A stretch of 64,000 nucleotides of DNA from Nectonema munidae (GCA_030549495.1 JAUIRK010000993.1:658501-722500), one strand, 5' to 3'; positions 33,295 through 45,935 are shown, numbered from the stretch's first letter. Numbers and translations are program-made. Notes: generated from the letters alone by a model not told the origin.

Positions 33295-34095
33295 TAAATT
33301 GAAGAGAAGTGATTTTTCATTTTTTTGTTTGAGGAGACTGAAAAATAATTCCTTAATTTAATCTGTTATCATTTGCTAAAAATGAGAAATTGAAGAAGGG
33401 TAATATATTTTTGTATTCGCAATTGACCTGCATTCTCCCCAAGCGACATTGTGACACATCCTGCTAAAAATTAGCATATTGTGCCGTTAACACCTTGAGT
33501 GACATCTTGACTTCGTTATTCACAACATATGGCACTCAAGAATGTAGTATATCACTACTCTACTTCTCAATAAAATTGTTTTTAATACTTTCGCGCACAT
33601 ATTTTTCACAACATTCTAGAATCTTCTCTGCTAATAAATGGGGATTATCGCATCATGTGTTTGTAACATTCGCTAACTCTTAGAAAGATATTAGCGTAAG
33701 GATTTTTCATGTTATCGCTTATGTTTTACGGACATAAAGGTAGTTTATACCTTCAGATGCAGTGGGATAGACAAGTATTGGGTACATAACAAAAATGTGT
33801 AAATTTTTGTTGAAACCAATTAGCTAATTTGTTTGTTAATCGTGCACTGGGATGTTTAACCAACTAACATACGCGTTTTGTGTGTACAAATACGGTATAA
33901 TAATAATAATTACAAGAGTATTTTTTATATCTCCATACTTATGCGTCCCACTGTATGTGCTTGCAGTAACAACGCTGAGAAACTCTCCTCATAGGAAAAA
34001 TCATGAACACAATTTCTTCATCATTGTCATCTTGTTTCTCATTCAACACAGTTTCCCGTATTCAAGCTAAGTTTACTTTAAAATGTCCAATTAGA
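33295..34095. other. Unassigned sequence
   Basis: A (TAA)n-like run lies at 33898-33908. No gene or terminal repeat was recognised. Confidence 0.4.
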
Positions 34096-34099
34096 CACA

Positions 34100-34272
34100 A
34101 CTAGTAGGAGTTTTAACAAAATTTTCGCTAGGGTTATTGCAAGCAAAATTACGCTTTAGGTTTCTATTGAGCACACGTTTGCAAACTGGAAGTAAAGCAA
34201 TGTCTACAAAAAATCTCAAATTATATGCACATTTCCTGTGAAATTTCCGTTTGGCTAAATGTCGGTCTGCCA
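34100..34272. repeat. Repeat with ACATTT-rich end, copy 2 (partial)
   Basis: ACTGGAAGTAAAGCAATGTC and CAAATTATATGCACATTTCC match copy 1 at 32908-33294. The right end GGCTAAATGTCGGTCTGCCA keeps two complemented GACATTT blocks. The left end is not visible. Confidence 0.6.
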
Positions 34273-34727
34273 AATGTGCGGTCACAGTGGAAACCAGATG
34301 TCAATGAGATCCTCACTCAGTTTATTGCTAAGAGCCACGCTGTTTTTCCCAAATACAGAAAGTGCATTTAATATTTATTCAAATTTTGGTTGAATTCTAT
34401 GATGACATTTTTTGAATCAGATATTAAGGGTCTTTTAGATACAAAAATATATTTTCGCTGAGAAATTAAATACTAATTTCTTATTTTTTCAATAATAATA
34501 TAAATTTTAATGAAATAATAAAAGTACTTACAATCTAACTTTACGACCATACTCAAAACAATATATCATCAAAAATATTTTTTTAAATTTCCAAAAAAAA
34601 AAGATTTTCAACCACCACCACATCAGAGAAAAAGCGGGCTTCTTTAGTTTTTTGAATTAAAATTCCCGGGGGGGGTAAAACATAGAGAAAAAGCAGGCTA
34701 CTTTAAGTTTTTTACATATAAAATTAC

Positions 34728-34970
34728 CAGTGGCGGATCTATTTAAATTTTTTGCAATTTTGCTAAAAGCCTTCAGAGAATACGACAGCTGTATTATGTC
34801 TTTTAGAATCACTAATTACCTATGGTTTCATATTTTTAACATTATTTTGCCATGAATAAATTACTTTATTTTTTATACATGTAAGGGTATACATTAGTAA
34901 GGGTAATTTTCGAAGCCATTTTTCATAGGAGGGGGCCTAGGCCCGTGATGCCCCCTTGAATCCGCTACTG
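34728..34970. mobile_element. 243-bp hAT MITE
   Basis: Ends CAGTGGCGGATCTA and GAATCCGCTACTG are inverted repeats. The flanks AAAATTAC and AAAATTAG form an 8-bp duplication with one change. The interior is non-coding. Confidence 0.87.
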
Positions 34971-34979
34971 AAAATTAGC

Positions 34980-35695
34980 CTAACCCTTACACCCGCCTAC
35001 GTTAAAATAAAGTCCTCTGCTTTAAGGTTCTTAATAACTCTAAACAGACGATTAGTTTTCAAACCTGCAACTTACTAGACTAAAATAAAGAAATAGTCTG
35101 AAGTCAAATGGGAGGGGTGGAGGGGACATTCACATCAAATTATTAAATATATGAATGATATCAAAGCTTTTTGTCTGGCCTCATTTCATAAGCTGTAGCG
35201 GATTTTTCATATGTTACATCGTTTAACTGTTTGCTGATAAATTTTATCCTTTTAGATGATCCCACAAATACGAGCCAAGATGTTTGAGAATTAGCGAACT
35301 CATTGTATCCTCCGACTGCGTATATTCACGTTCCAATCCTGACTACTAATAAGGCATTCCATCTCACTGCTCCTACCAATATTAATGTTTTTTATGTTTT
35401 GTCCTTATTTTCAACTCTCTTCATCAAATGTTTCTGTTATTTAAAAATAAATTGTGAAGTATACTGTATTTTACAAACGAATTCAAAAAGTATACAATGA
35501 CAAAGTGCTAGAGCAGTTTTCTAAACCTCTCCGATGTTTGGTAAAAAGAGGCCTTGAATCACATTCAGAAAGAGTCTGCTTAGTTTTCGTTCCTGAAATT
35601 AAGGATTTCAAACTCTATGCATGGCACAGAGAGCTACATACTTTGGAGAGGCGATGAGAACACCTCCAAATAGGCTGTGTGCGTGACTGAAGTCG
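34980..35695. other. Unassigned sequence
   Basis: The plus frame at 35454-35657 (LRCLVKRGLESHSERVCLVF) has no family match I know and no clear splice context. Confidence 0.35.
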
Positions 35696-35699
35696 AATC

Positions 35700-36000
35700 C
35701 AGTAACTAGGCTCGTGGAGTCGGAAAAATATTTTGTGACTCCGACTCCAGCTATTTATAATTTTGCGATTGCAACTCCATTTATCTATCATTTTTTAACA
35801 CTGATGACTCTACCTATTTATAATTGCGCAGCATCAACTTTTCTGTTTCAAATATTATAAGTAAGTCTCCAACGTCAAGTTATGTAAAATTGCTTTAGAA
35901 ACATCAGGCACTAACATATGTGTGTCGGTAGAATCATTCTGATTGGTTGAAATATAATTAACATAAAATTGACCAATCATATTCTAGATCATCATACCGC
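35700..36000. repeat. GACTCC-rich dispersed repeat, copy 1
   Basis: GTGGAGTCGG and TGACTCCGACTCCAG at the left, with weaker GACTC/AACTCC motifs to about 35840, form short inverted blocks. The complement of 48225-48345 carries the same pattern with a CTAGGGCTGCA end. This looks like a degenerate non-autonomous element. Confidence 0.5.
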
Positions 36001-36179
36001 TCCCCCCAAATAACTTTATAAAAAATATAACCGGTACATCTTTTGAAATAAGAAACGTTGTTTTTTTCTGGATTTCAGATCCCCTTTAAAGTTATGAGGT
36101 ATTATCCGCTCGGAGGCGGTGGTGTCATGTAGGCCAGGAATCACACACTCTTTGTTGCCTGATTGAATTACTGCATTCT

Positions 36180-36430
36180 CATTTCTGCTGCTCCTTATTC
36201 TTGCTTTTCTTCTTCGTTATCTGTATCCTAACCGTAACCCTTATTTTCGACAGTCTTTTATCGTCGATTCGGATCATAGATTTCATTCCAAAGATCTCGT
36301 GTTCGATTTTCGATGTATCCTAAATAGAATTTCTTGTTGTTTAATCTGATGCCATCCGATTGACTTCAGGAAGGGTATCCAGTGAAGAAATGCACGATGG
36401 TCCAAAGTGTAAATGGTGCAAGTGAACGAC
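36180..36430 (+). repeat. Possible second SINE type
   Basis: A B-box-like GTGTTCGATTTTCG (36299-36312) is followed about 60 bp later by CTTCAGGAAGGGTATCCAGT. The latter resembles the AGGAAGGGCATCCAG block found in some SINE/LINE 3' regions. The A box is unclear, so this is tentative. Confidence 0.3.
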
Positions 36431-36478
36431 TATACCCAAATATATATGTTACTAACTTTGAATTCCCAATGAAATAGA

Positions 36479-36740
36479 GTGGAACATCGGTTTACGAACA
36501 CGTTGGCATATGAACAAAACGACTTACGAAAAATTACTGACAAAAATTTTACTCAGCTCATCAATAGTCCTTGAATCAGTCACTCTAAAATTGGGTTCAT
36601 TTTCTATCGTGTTAATATGTATGTATATAAATGTATCTTAAAAATATCAAGTTAATACTTTTCCATGAACTTTTCGCACCTAACGTTTTTTGGAACGATT
36701 TAATTTCACAAACAACGTTTCAGTGTGACTTGTAGTGATG
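36479..36740. repeat. Pogo/Tigger-like terminus
   Basis: GTGGAACATCGGTTTACGAA and CACGTTGGCATATGAAC resemble subterminal repeats of Tigger-type MITEs. The opposite end was not found. It separates the ACE-like fragment from anything to its left. Confidence 0.4.
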
Positions 36741-36779
36741 ATTTTGCCGGACATTTCTAAAAAAATAAAAAAGGTCTTT

Positions 36780-37290
36780 GAAGTATTCAAGCATCGGTTC
36801 AATACTAATTTCTTCATTTTCTGTGTAACGAAATAAAAACTCTGATTGAACTTTCGAGTTCCATAAGATAAATGAAATTGTGTCTTATGTCTAAAGCTTC
36901 ATACATCAAGTAGTCTATTTTTGTTTTTTTATTAAGGCTTCCTTTGTAGAGGCTCATTTTTTTCAGGTTGCTCAAAGATAAATATGGTATGAAAAATAAA
37001 TTTTCTATAGATTCATGTAGACTTTTGCTTGTCCTTTTCTGTAGTAACTTTCTAATGTATCGTAAGACATGTAGTAGTAAATATGGCCTAGTTCATGAAA
37101 TATTGCTTTCCAACTGCTTAAAGACAGTTTTGAACAAACTACTATACTAAACCTGTTTCTCCTTCTCCTCGCACTTGGCCAACAATTCATTTTTTTGCCT
37201 TTCACTTTCTTGAAAACTGAAAGTTTCCAAAAGTACTTTGGCAATAATGGAAATCCAAACGACTTGTTATATCTATCTTTATCTTTATTG
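36780..37290 (-). pseudogene. Angiotensin-converting enzyme (peptidase M2) fragment
   Basis: The family is a zinc dipeptidyl carboxypeptidase. Minus-strand reading from about 37275: SFGFPLLPKYFWKLSVFKKV, NCWPSARRRRNRFSIVVCSK, SLSSWKAIFHELGHIYYYMS and YDTLESYYRKG. These align without gaps to the ACE blocks GLPPMP--FW--SM, VCHASAWD--, MCTKVTMDD and HHEMGHIQYYM-Y---P--YR-GA. The zinc motif HELGH is at 37083-37097. After a frame change the reading resumes as YLSLSNLKKMSLYKGSLNKK and TKIDYLMYEALDI, the SVSTPKHL-KIGL region. The glutamate expected about 24 residues after the HELGH motif falls in the disturbed part. The conserved HASAWD motif is altered, and no signal peptide or N-terminal half is seen. 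It is probably a relic exon or partial gene copy. Confidence 0.75.
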
Positions 37291-37349
37291 ACATATGTAT
37301 AAAATTGATCAATCAGTAGAGAGATCCACCATATAACTGAAAAATACAC

Positions 37350-37974
37350 AGAAAAGATACAACTATGCTAAAAAACGAAAAACTCATCATAATATAATTA
37401 ACCAAATACCGTATATAAATAAACCAACTTATGGTACCATATAAAAATACACACAAAACATAGCTATCCCCAAAAGTTATATATTACCACCCTTTTTGTG
37501 ACATTTCATATGCTTTTTGCAATCAATTTCAAACTATCTTACCCAATTCTTCTCATATTGTAAATAGATTTTTACAAATATATTCCTATTTTCAAGTAAG
37601 GAGAATTTAATGGTGATGTTTAAGTGATGACCACGCCACTGGCTATACATATATATTTCAAGTAAATTCCCATACAAATGAATTTTATTTCAAACATTTT
37701 CAACTATTTTGAATTGAATACTGGTGTTTATTTCGTTTTAAATCAATCAATCAAAGTTGTTAAAAATATTTTATCAACGATCTTAGCCGGTTCCGTGGTC
37801 GTTTCAAAAAATACCCATTTTCAAGTATTTTCATTTCAATTATCATCTTTATTTCGTTTAAAAGTCAATCAAAACGTGTCAAAAATGGCGATATTTCTTA
37901 ATTTTCTGAATTTTGAAAATAAAAACATTTTTACACATATATAACCATTTTCAAGTGTTTATGATCTTGTTATA
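37350..37974. repeat. Diverged repeat units
   Basis: Bases about 37795-37970 (CATTTTCAAGTATTTTCATT, AAAATGGCGATATTTCTTA, TTTTTACACATATATAACC) are related to about 40830-40970. The two lie on opposite sides of the CACTG-ended element at 37975-40638, so that element entered a tandem array. No gene was seen. Confidence 0.6.
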
Positions 37975-40638
37975 CACTGTAAAAAGTGCGTTTAGAATTT
38001 AAACACAGTATTAGGTGTTTGGTTATTTTTGTGTTTAAATAATGTTTAAAACCTAAACACTTTACACCTAAAAACACATTGAAAGGGAAATATTTAGCAT
38101 TTAAACATATTATATTACATTTAGACATTTTTATGTTGAAAAATTATTTATAATCTTAAACACCATATAAAATTTCCAACTATTCCGTTTTGTGTTTAGA
38201 GTTTAAACAAAAAAATTAAACTGTATCTATTTAAATTTTCCATATAGGACAGATAGATGTCATTAAAATACAGAATTATTTTTTATAGCATTAGAGCTTA
38301 TCTCATGTACATCTCAAAAGTGTATGCAGGATGTTTTTAAAATATGAACACTTTATGTGTTGACAGCAGCATCTCAATTAAAAATAACTATCAATTAAGT
38401 ATCTAAAATCTAAAAAGATCTTTTGTTCAGTGTTTTTTATCAATCAAAAAATTGTAAATTTTGGATTCTATTTTTAGCCCTTGAACTTGATAAAATGACA
38501 AAAATTCCAAATTTGACCTAAAAAAATTAAAAAATCATTCCATTTATTTCAAACAAATTACATATTTGGAATCAGCGTATCAAACTCTATCAGAATACGT
38601 TTTAAATTTTTTAAATTTCAGATTTTTCAGACCTTTTCAAACGGCCTCAAAATTATGACTTCACATATAATTCAAAAAAAATCAAGTTTTATATATTTTT
38701 AGAATCCTCTTATCATTCTGAATAACAATATTAACTTTATTTTATATTAAATCTTTTTATTCAAAAAATTTTCATATATAGTATATGATGTACTTATTTT
38801 AGCCAATCAAAAAATTCATTTACATTAAAAAAATTTTACATTCTCAATATATCCAATTAAATTAATGGCTGATGGTTTTATTTATTCTTCTTAGGAAAGA
38901 TAATAAATTTGTATGTTACTGTTTCAAATCTCTATCTTTAATAAAACAAGATTCTTTATTAAAGTTGTTTTTTAATAAATTTTGTATTAGATTTCTAAAA
39001 ATTTATACCTACTATTGATCATTTTTAAATTACTAAAGTTTTATTAAGATTTCTTTAAAATCTAAATTATTTTTATAAATTTTATTTTTCAGTAATAGAT
39101 TTCTATAATCTAAATTATTTAGTTTATAAATTTTTTTTTCTAAACTCTATTACTTTTAATTTTTAATTATTAAGAGATTTCAATAGATTTAAATCTATTT
39201 TTTTTATTTAAATAGATAGATCTTTCTACTTTTGATAAGGTTTTTTAAATTTTATATAAATTACATATAATTTATTTATATTGTCTGCTTTAATTTATTT
39301 TTAATGATAATCTAATTGCTAATTCTATAGATTTAGTACGAATCTATTTTTAATTTAAATAAATAGATCTTTCTACTATGTTTTTTAGATTTTATCTACT
39401 AAATTGTCGGCTATTAATGATCTTTACCTGTATTAAGGATGATATTCGGGGATATAAAAGATTATTAGAGGTACCAATGATGTTTACAGGGGTACAAATG
39501 ATCTATATGGGTACTAATGATCTTTACGGGTTCTAATGATCTTTACGGGTTCTAATGATCTTTATGGGTTCCTTAAGTGGATCTATAATCACGGTACCGA
39601 TGATCTTTGAGAACACCTAGAATCATGGGGGTACCAATTATCTTTCACAGGACATAGAATCACAGTAACAATGATCTTTAACAGGACCAAGTTAAGGGGG
39701 TACCAATGATCTTTATTAGGAACTAGAATCACAGTACCAATCATCTTTAACAGAACCTAGAATCACGGTGGTACCAATGATCTTTAACATGACCTAGGTC
39801 CTAGAATCACGGGGGTACCGATGATCTTTAACAGGATCTAGAATCACGGGAGTACCAATGATCTTTAACAGGACATATATTAAAGGTATCAATGATCTTT
39901 AAGTGGACCTAGAAAAACAGGCTTATATTAGTTATAGATAGTAAATGTTTTGCTTTTGTTTTAAATTCCAAGTTACAGTAAAACGATACAGAACCTACTA
40001 GATAAAGGAGAAATTTACAAAGAATTCGACAAATTTGTTGAGGAAACGGCTTATCATCTTCTTTCATTGAATAATATAATAAAACTTATTACTATGAATT
40101 TTTTTATAAATATCTCGTGTTTTTTTTGGCTAATTTTAATGATTTCAATTTTTTGTTAGTATGGCTGAACTGCTTAATGGCACTCACGATTAGTTCGATG
40201 GAATGAATTATAAAATTATTCACAAACTTAATATTTCATGATCCTTTTTTTCGTTATTCGAAACTTGTTATGAATAAACAAAATTTTTTATAGGCAACGG
40301 CGATACAATCCTATATGAAAAATGAAGAAATATGAAGAGTAGTATAGCAAAGCAGCCATACTACCAAAAAGATCCCATAACTTTTGTAAAATTTCTAAGA
40401 AATGAAGGTCAAAATATTCAATTAAAACACAAAATACTTAATTGATATGTGCTTAGAACCTCATCACAACATTTTAGAACACTTTTTATCAAAATGGAAT
40501 ATTTTGGAACACGTAAAATTTAAACATTTTTTTCTGAACGCATAAAATTTGAACGCGTTTAGATAAAAAGTGTTTCTAAAAACGGACACTTTTTGTGTTT
40601 AAAAATGCGTTTATAATTTAAACAGATTTTTTACAGTG
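37975..40638. mobile_element. 2.7-kb element with CACTGTAAAAA termini
   Basis: Left CACTGTAAAAAGTGCGTTTA and right (complement) CACTGTAAAAAATCTGTTTA are inverted repeats of about 35 bp with more GTTTAAA motifs inside. CACTG ends occur in CACTA/EnSpm and ISL2EU-like families. The short target duplication is ambiguous (AT or TA), so I leave the superfamily open. The interior is extremely A+T-rich (38700-39400), with a minisatellite at 39430-39915 and no transposase. It is non-autonomous. Confidence 0.75.
39430..39915 (+). repeat. Minisatellite inside the CACTG element
   Basis: Irregular units of roughly 20-55 bp are built from GGTACCAATGATCTTTA, ACAGGACCTAGAATCACGG and TTACGGGTTCTAATGATC. At least eleven GATCTTTA cores are present. 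Unit length varies, so this is an old or composite array. Confidence 0.85.
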
Positions 40639-40699
40639 TATTTCATAGACTTTTGGCTATCAATTTAAACGTAGCTTACCCAATTTTTGGTGAATTGAA

Positions 40700-41160
40700 G
40701 AGTGGTGGTAAAATTTTTTGATGAAAATGAATCAGTTATGAAAAAAAGTAATTTAATATTGTTAACATCTCAAAATTCAATTTTTTATGAACTATATTTA
40801 AAATATTTTAATCATATATATTGTCATTTTCAAGTATGTTCAGTTCAATTGTGATCTTTATTTTGTTACCTGTAAAAAAGAGATTTAAAAATGGGGATTT
40901 TTCTCAAATTTCAAAGTTTTGCGAATAAATAGATTTTTTTACACATATAATCCTTTTTGTGAACACATGAAGACTCTACCAATGATCCAATGTTTCGAGA
41001 AAAGCGAGAAAGAAACACTCTACCAATGGTCCTATGTTTCGAGCGGAGCAACAAACTGTCTCGAACAAAGCGAGAAACGACCACGAGATCGTCCTGTATC
41101 ATCACACCATATAAGAATGAATACAAAATATATAGCGTCTCTTAAGCGATAAAGCTATAC
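40700..41160. repeat. Repeat flank with CGAGCGNAGC motifs
   Basis: A 53-bp near-duplicate (CTCTACCAATGATCCAATGT / CTCTACCAATGGTCCTATGT) occurs at about 40974 and 41019, each followed by TTTCGAG. Related motifs occur at 18936-18950. No gene is supported by the overlapping frames. Confidence 0.55.
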
Positions 41161-41203
41161 CTAACCCTAAAATTCAAATTTGGGTAGGGCTAAAGGTCCC
41201 GCC

Positions 41204-41865
41204 TAGTGTGTCCACTTTAAGGTCTTTTTTTCATTCCCCGGGGAACGAGGACCTCGTAATTTTTGAAAATTTCCCCGGGGAAGAAAAGGCGATTTTTTTA
41301 CAATAAAAACTGTTCAGAAAAAAAAATTTAAAAGTCTCATATAAGATTTTTATTGAAAAAAATTTAAATGCATAAAAGATTTATGTTTTAAAAAAATATC
41401 TAAGAAAAATTAGAGCGTTCAAAGTTTCATCATTCAACTGGTTTCTTATTTTTGTAGAAAAATAACCCATTGACGAAAACACTCTTTCGGCATCCACAGA
41501 AGTTGGTTTTATGCTCTTTAAATTTTTGAATAAAGTTTCTAAAACTTCGGGCCTCCTATTTGTTTCTAAATAAAGGTCAAATGTTTTTTTCATTATTTCC
41601 TCTATGCTTGAAATCTTGCTTTTAGTTTCACGTTCTTCATTTTCATTAATCTTCAGAAATTCGTCCAATTCCTCCTTCACGCTTTTCTTCTCTGTTTTTT
41701 GGTTGCTAACAATTAATGTTTCATCTTTCTTCTCCGTTACTTCGATATTTTTGTCGTCGGATTCGACAAAAATTTTTTTTCAAAAATTTTTTCCGAGGAT
41801 GAGGATTTTGAAATTTCACGATTCGCCGGGGACTCGAGGACGAGGAATCCCGGGGTGGACACACT
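41204..41865. mobile_element. 662-bp hAT remnant
   Basis: Left TAGTGTGTCCAC and right GTGGACACACT are inverted repeats, with further inverted CCCCGGGGAACGAGGAC / GACGAGGAATCCCGGGG blocks inside. Flanks share CCCGCC. It encodes the end of a transposase (41381-41680). Internally deleted. Confidence 0.8.
41381..41680 (-). pseudogene. hAT transposase C-terminal dimerisation domain
   Basis: The 99-codon open stretch ends IKPTSVDAERVFSSMGYFST, KIRNQLNDETLNALIFLRYF. This is the classic hAT dimerisation motif (P-SS--AER-FS--G-----R--L-------L--L). The upstream catalytic core is missing; only this end remains between the element's termini. Confidence 0.85.
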
Positions 41866-41869
41866 CCCG

Positions 41870-43420
41870 CCCCCTTGGAATTTATTTTGCCCTTAAAACT
41901 CCCTTGATATATATAAATGTATACACTTTCTTATAATCCCGGCCCTTGACCTCTTTCAAAACTTTAGCTAAATAATTTTGATAAAATTATTATTTTGATA
42001 TTTCATTAATATACACACTAATTTTGCTAAATTAAACTTATATGAAATAGAATTAAAACTTTGTAATCCTATAAAAGTTTTAGTTCTCAGTCTACCCCCG
42101 ACTAAAGAGGTTCTGGATCCGCCCCTCGTTTATTGCATACCTATGATAAAACAACACGACTCACAACTGATATACATACATATATATGTATATAGAATGG
42201 GGCTATGACCATATAAAGTATAAACCATTTTAAGTTCTAAATTATTTTTTTAATTTGTTCTCAGCTATCACAAGTAAGTGATTTTTTGAAATTTTCACAG
42301 CACTCCTTTTGAGTGTTAAATTTCGTTTTTATTTTTTAATGACACATCTTTATGTAATTTTTTTATCAATATTATTAATAAAATGCGTTTTTTGGGCCTA
42401 TACTAAACATTATCTAAATTTTTTCCTATTTAGAGAAAAGGTTCAATTAATTGGTAAAATTAATTGTAAACCTAATAATTGGTAAATTTACCTATTAATT
42501 GGTAAATTAATTGTAAAGGATAATTTAGAGCTTAAAAAGAAAATTTATAATTTAAAAATGACAATTAAGAGCTTAAAATAGTTAAAAAATATTTTCTCTG
42601 ATTTCAATTTCTTGCAGCCACACGTTTAAGTTCTTCTTTCCCTTATTTCACAATTTCTAATGAATAAAAATGAATAATATAACATTTGAAAAAAATGTAA
42701 TAAAGATAAACTATGAACTGTTTGTCAAATTTTTTTCAGCTCTGATCAAGACAAATATTTTTATGGAATCCTAGGATAAAGAGGAATTAAAATTCTAAAA
42801 ATGAAAAAACTAATTATTCAAAGCCCAGACATGTGAGAAATAACTATAAACTGGTTTATGGGAGAATGGACAAACGAGAGATGACGACTACTATAATTGT
42901 GAATAAATCAAAAAATTTATTGGGATGGCTGCGAGTAAATCTTGATCAAGGTTATCACTAGAGCGGTTAAAAATTCACTAAAATTTTTTTAAAGTGTTGC
43001 CTTTTTAAGATTAAAAAATTAAACAAAAGAAAAATTTGATTTAAAAAAACGAAAACATTTTTAAAGGAAAATTATACATGAAAAAATTAGCAATCTAATT
43101 CTCTAATTAATTGTTATTCAAATTCTAAGCCTAATTGTAAAAATATTTTATTAAACAGGATTTATATTAAAATATAAAATAGTTTATAAGAAGACGGTTA
43201 AATTTTCTATTTTTGCGAAAAAATTTTTTAAGTATCGTGGCTTAGAGTAAACTTTAGAGAATTTCAAAAATATTGACCTCATACAAAAATAATGACTTCT
43301 AACAGAAAAAATTCTTTATTTTAATTAACTCTTTAAGCAATTTGGAAAAACTTAATTATAAAAATATTAACTTTATTGACTTTAACTGCCTTAGTTTTCA
43401 CGCAAGGCAAGCTAATTCAC
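41870..43420. other. Unassigned A+T-rich sequence
   Basis: At 42105-42120 GGATCCGCCCCTCG resembles a hAT-type terminus, without a partner in view. Short direct repeats of AATTGGTAAA lie at 42450-42500. No gene was seen. Confidence 0.4.
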
Positions 43421-43429
43421 CCCGATTTC

Positions 43430-43540
43430 GGTCTTTTGGGTCTCATACGTTTGATACAGGTTGCTATTTACTCAGACTAAGAAGTGAGCATGAATACGAC
43501 TAACAACGCGTTTACCGTTGAACCACAGTTCAATATTTTT
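43430..43540 (-). repeat. Possible decayed tRNA-like SINE
   Basis: The complement contains an A-box-like GTGGTTCAACGGTAAACGC but a poor B box, so an intact tRNA gene is excluded. Low confidence. Confidence 0.25.
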
Positions 43541-43544
43541 TTAA

Positions 43545-45935
43545 AAAAAGGATCCTAATTATATAATAATCCGTTCAAAAGTGTGTAAACCAAAGATTTA
43601 ATAAAGGAAAAATATGGGCGTTATTTTTGTATCAACCAACCATATGTGATTAGCATTTTGAGTTCTCTTTAGGATAGCTCTGTGTCTCTCATCACATATT
43701 TTCAAGGAGACTCCAATCAAAAACATCAACAGCACCCACTGGCTTAGAGTGATCTCGTGGTCAGAGTTTAGCAAACGAAGAAGAAACTGCAGGTGAATGT
43801 GTTTTATATTTGGAAGCTTTGCAGTTGTATCAATAATAATAATAATAAATCAATTCACTGAATACTGGTCATAATGATTGGTGGATCGATTGCGATTGAA
43901 AAGCTCGCATTTAATTGGTTGCTTACTTGGTCATAGCATTTTCACATGATTTATGCATACATATGAAAATGTATTATCAGAAAAGGTGCATTATTATCCA
44001 AAATGAAGAATAAATAATGGATTTTTTGTGAAGTGTCTTTGTTGTTCACTGTGCGTTTCATTTAAACAGGGGACACGTTAATTAACGTAGGCAAATTAGC
44101 ATAAATTTGTTCATTTCCAAACGCAGCCTACAATAAAAGGGATTTTTCCAAGAAGTTTGGCGAGAATTTGCTTGACAAGAAGAGAAGACAAAATGTATGT
44201 GTGCAATTATACCATTATATTAATCAAACGCCTTCAAAGTCTAACATTTTCTTATCGCATTGTAATTTCTTACTCATCTCATAAGATGCAAATAATATGA
44301 TTAAACAGCATGGAGAAGAGAGTAATATCTTTTTTCTAAGGCCTAAATTAGCATAAACCTAATGAATATTGATAATGATAATAATAACAATAGTAATAGT
44401 AATAAATAATATAATGCACAAAACATATGCTTTCACTTTGTGAATCTTACAGCCACTTTTACGCCTCCCCCATCCTTGCATCACTCAACCTAACCTAGAC
44501 AATAGACTAGGTTAATACAGACGGCCGGCGTTAACCATTAATTAGAGGACCAGTGTGTCATGAAATGAAAATCATCTGTTATAAATACGTAAAATTGCAC
44601 TCATGTCGATTTTGGCGCCATCGTTAAAGCACTAAAAAAGACTTCTGCTATTTGTTCATTATAAAGAGGAGCACCACTTTTGCCAACAACTCTGAGTGTG
44701 TTAAAAGAATCAAGCGTGTTATAATTGTTCGGAACATTTTAAAGCTTTCTCATGATTTATGCGACTAGAAATATCAACATTTTTGGCTCTTCCTTGCTGA
44801 AACTATGTCCATATTTAATTTCTCAATATTTGGATTTAAAATCAAATCTTTTATGATTATAACTACCTATTCAAAATGAGGAAAATAAAAGCTTTGCTTA
44901 TTTGAAATGTTTGACACAATGTGCTTCCGTCTACACCACATTTTTAAGTGTGTTTACGTTTCAAAGAGCGAGAGAGAACTGAATCTAATTTGCCTTTTAA
45001 GTTGAGTTCTACAAGAGCACATTTTGCACGGGTCGAGACAAGAATTAATATAAGAGCTTACGAATTTAAGAAAAAAGAAGCTGCCAAAGGAATTAGTGTA
45101 ACAAAAGCGGTGAAATGCACAACAGCATTTGCTATTTATAAGAAACTGAAAAAATCAAGTTGTAAGAGTTTTCAGATCTCCTATCCTTGATAGTGAAATG
45201 ATTATTGTAATCTCAGCTGATAAGCTAAAGCTTTAAAGATTTTTAATCGAAAAATTAGGATCCTTTTACTCAAGAGTCTTATCTCATTACAGCACTTTCT
45301 ACTTCATTCATCTTTCAAAGGATTACTACACTGACCATATAAAAGTGATGCAACCGAAGGGACTCCTAAAATCTTCTTTTGATCACGTGTTCTCATTTAA
45401 ATTTATCTTGTAGGTCCCTTCTTTTTCTCATACACATCTTTAAAAAATTTTCTATTAAATTTTTCCAATAAATATTTCATACAAAACATGCTTACTAGAT
45501 GTTGATATCCACAGAGAAAATAAAGTTTTAAATTTTCTTAAAAAAATTTAAGAAAGTAAAATAAGCTAAAAACATATATTTACTATACAACCAATATATA
45601 ACGATTATCCAAACAAATTTGACAGAAATGTTTTTTTATCAAAAACTAATTTTTACGCATACATCTTTTCTATTGTATAACCAACCGAGTAGCAAGGGTT
45701 AATATCTCAAATAATGTTAGAATTAAGAACTTGCTTAGCAACTCTCATATCGAGTTCTTGATAAATTTTTGGAATTGTAAATATCGCCTTGTAATAAAAA
45801 ATAGCTAAACAACCGCAAGGTCTGAAAAGACCTCTACCCTTAGCAATTTGAGTCCTGATCCAGAAAATGGAGTTGCTTATATAGAAAAGTGTACATTACC
45901 AATTCGATTAGCACTTTCACGCATTTTTTCATAGA
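43545..45935. other. Unassigned sequence
   Basis: The plus frame at 44948-45190 (FKKKEAAKGISVTKAVKCTT) has a faint helix-turn-helix look but no dependable match. (AAT)n-like runs lie near 43840 and 44380. No terminal repeats were found. Confidence 0.35.

Noticed and set aside
40911-41152. Pair of overlapping coding frames
   Set aside because: Both are by-products of a repeated CTCTACCAATG / TTTCGAGCG sequence.
43430-43540. Possible functional tRNA gene
   Set aside because: Only the A box is convincing; the B box and cloverleaf pairing are poor. Kept only as a low-confidence SINE relic.
44948-45190. Helix-turn-helix transposase N-terminus
   Set aside because: Resemblance is faint, and no downstream DDE motifs or terminal repeats were found.
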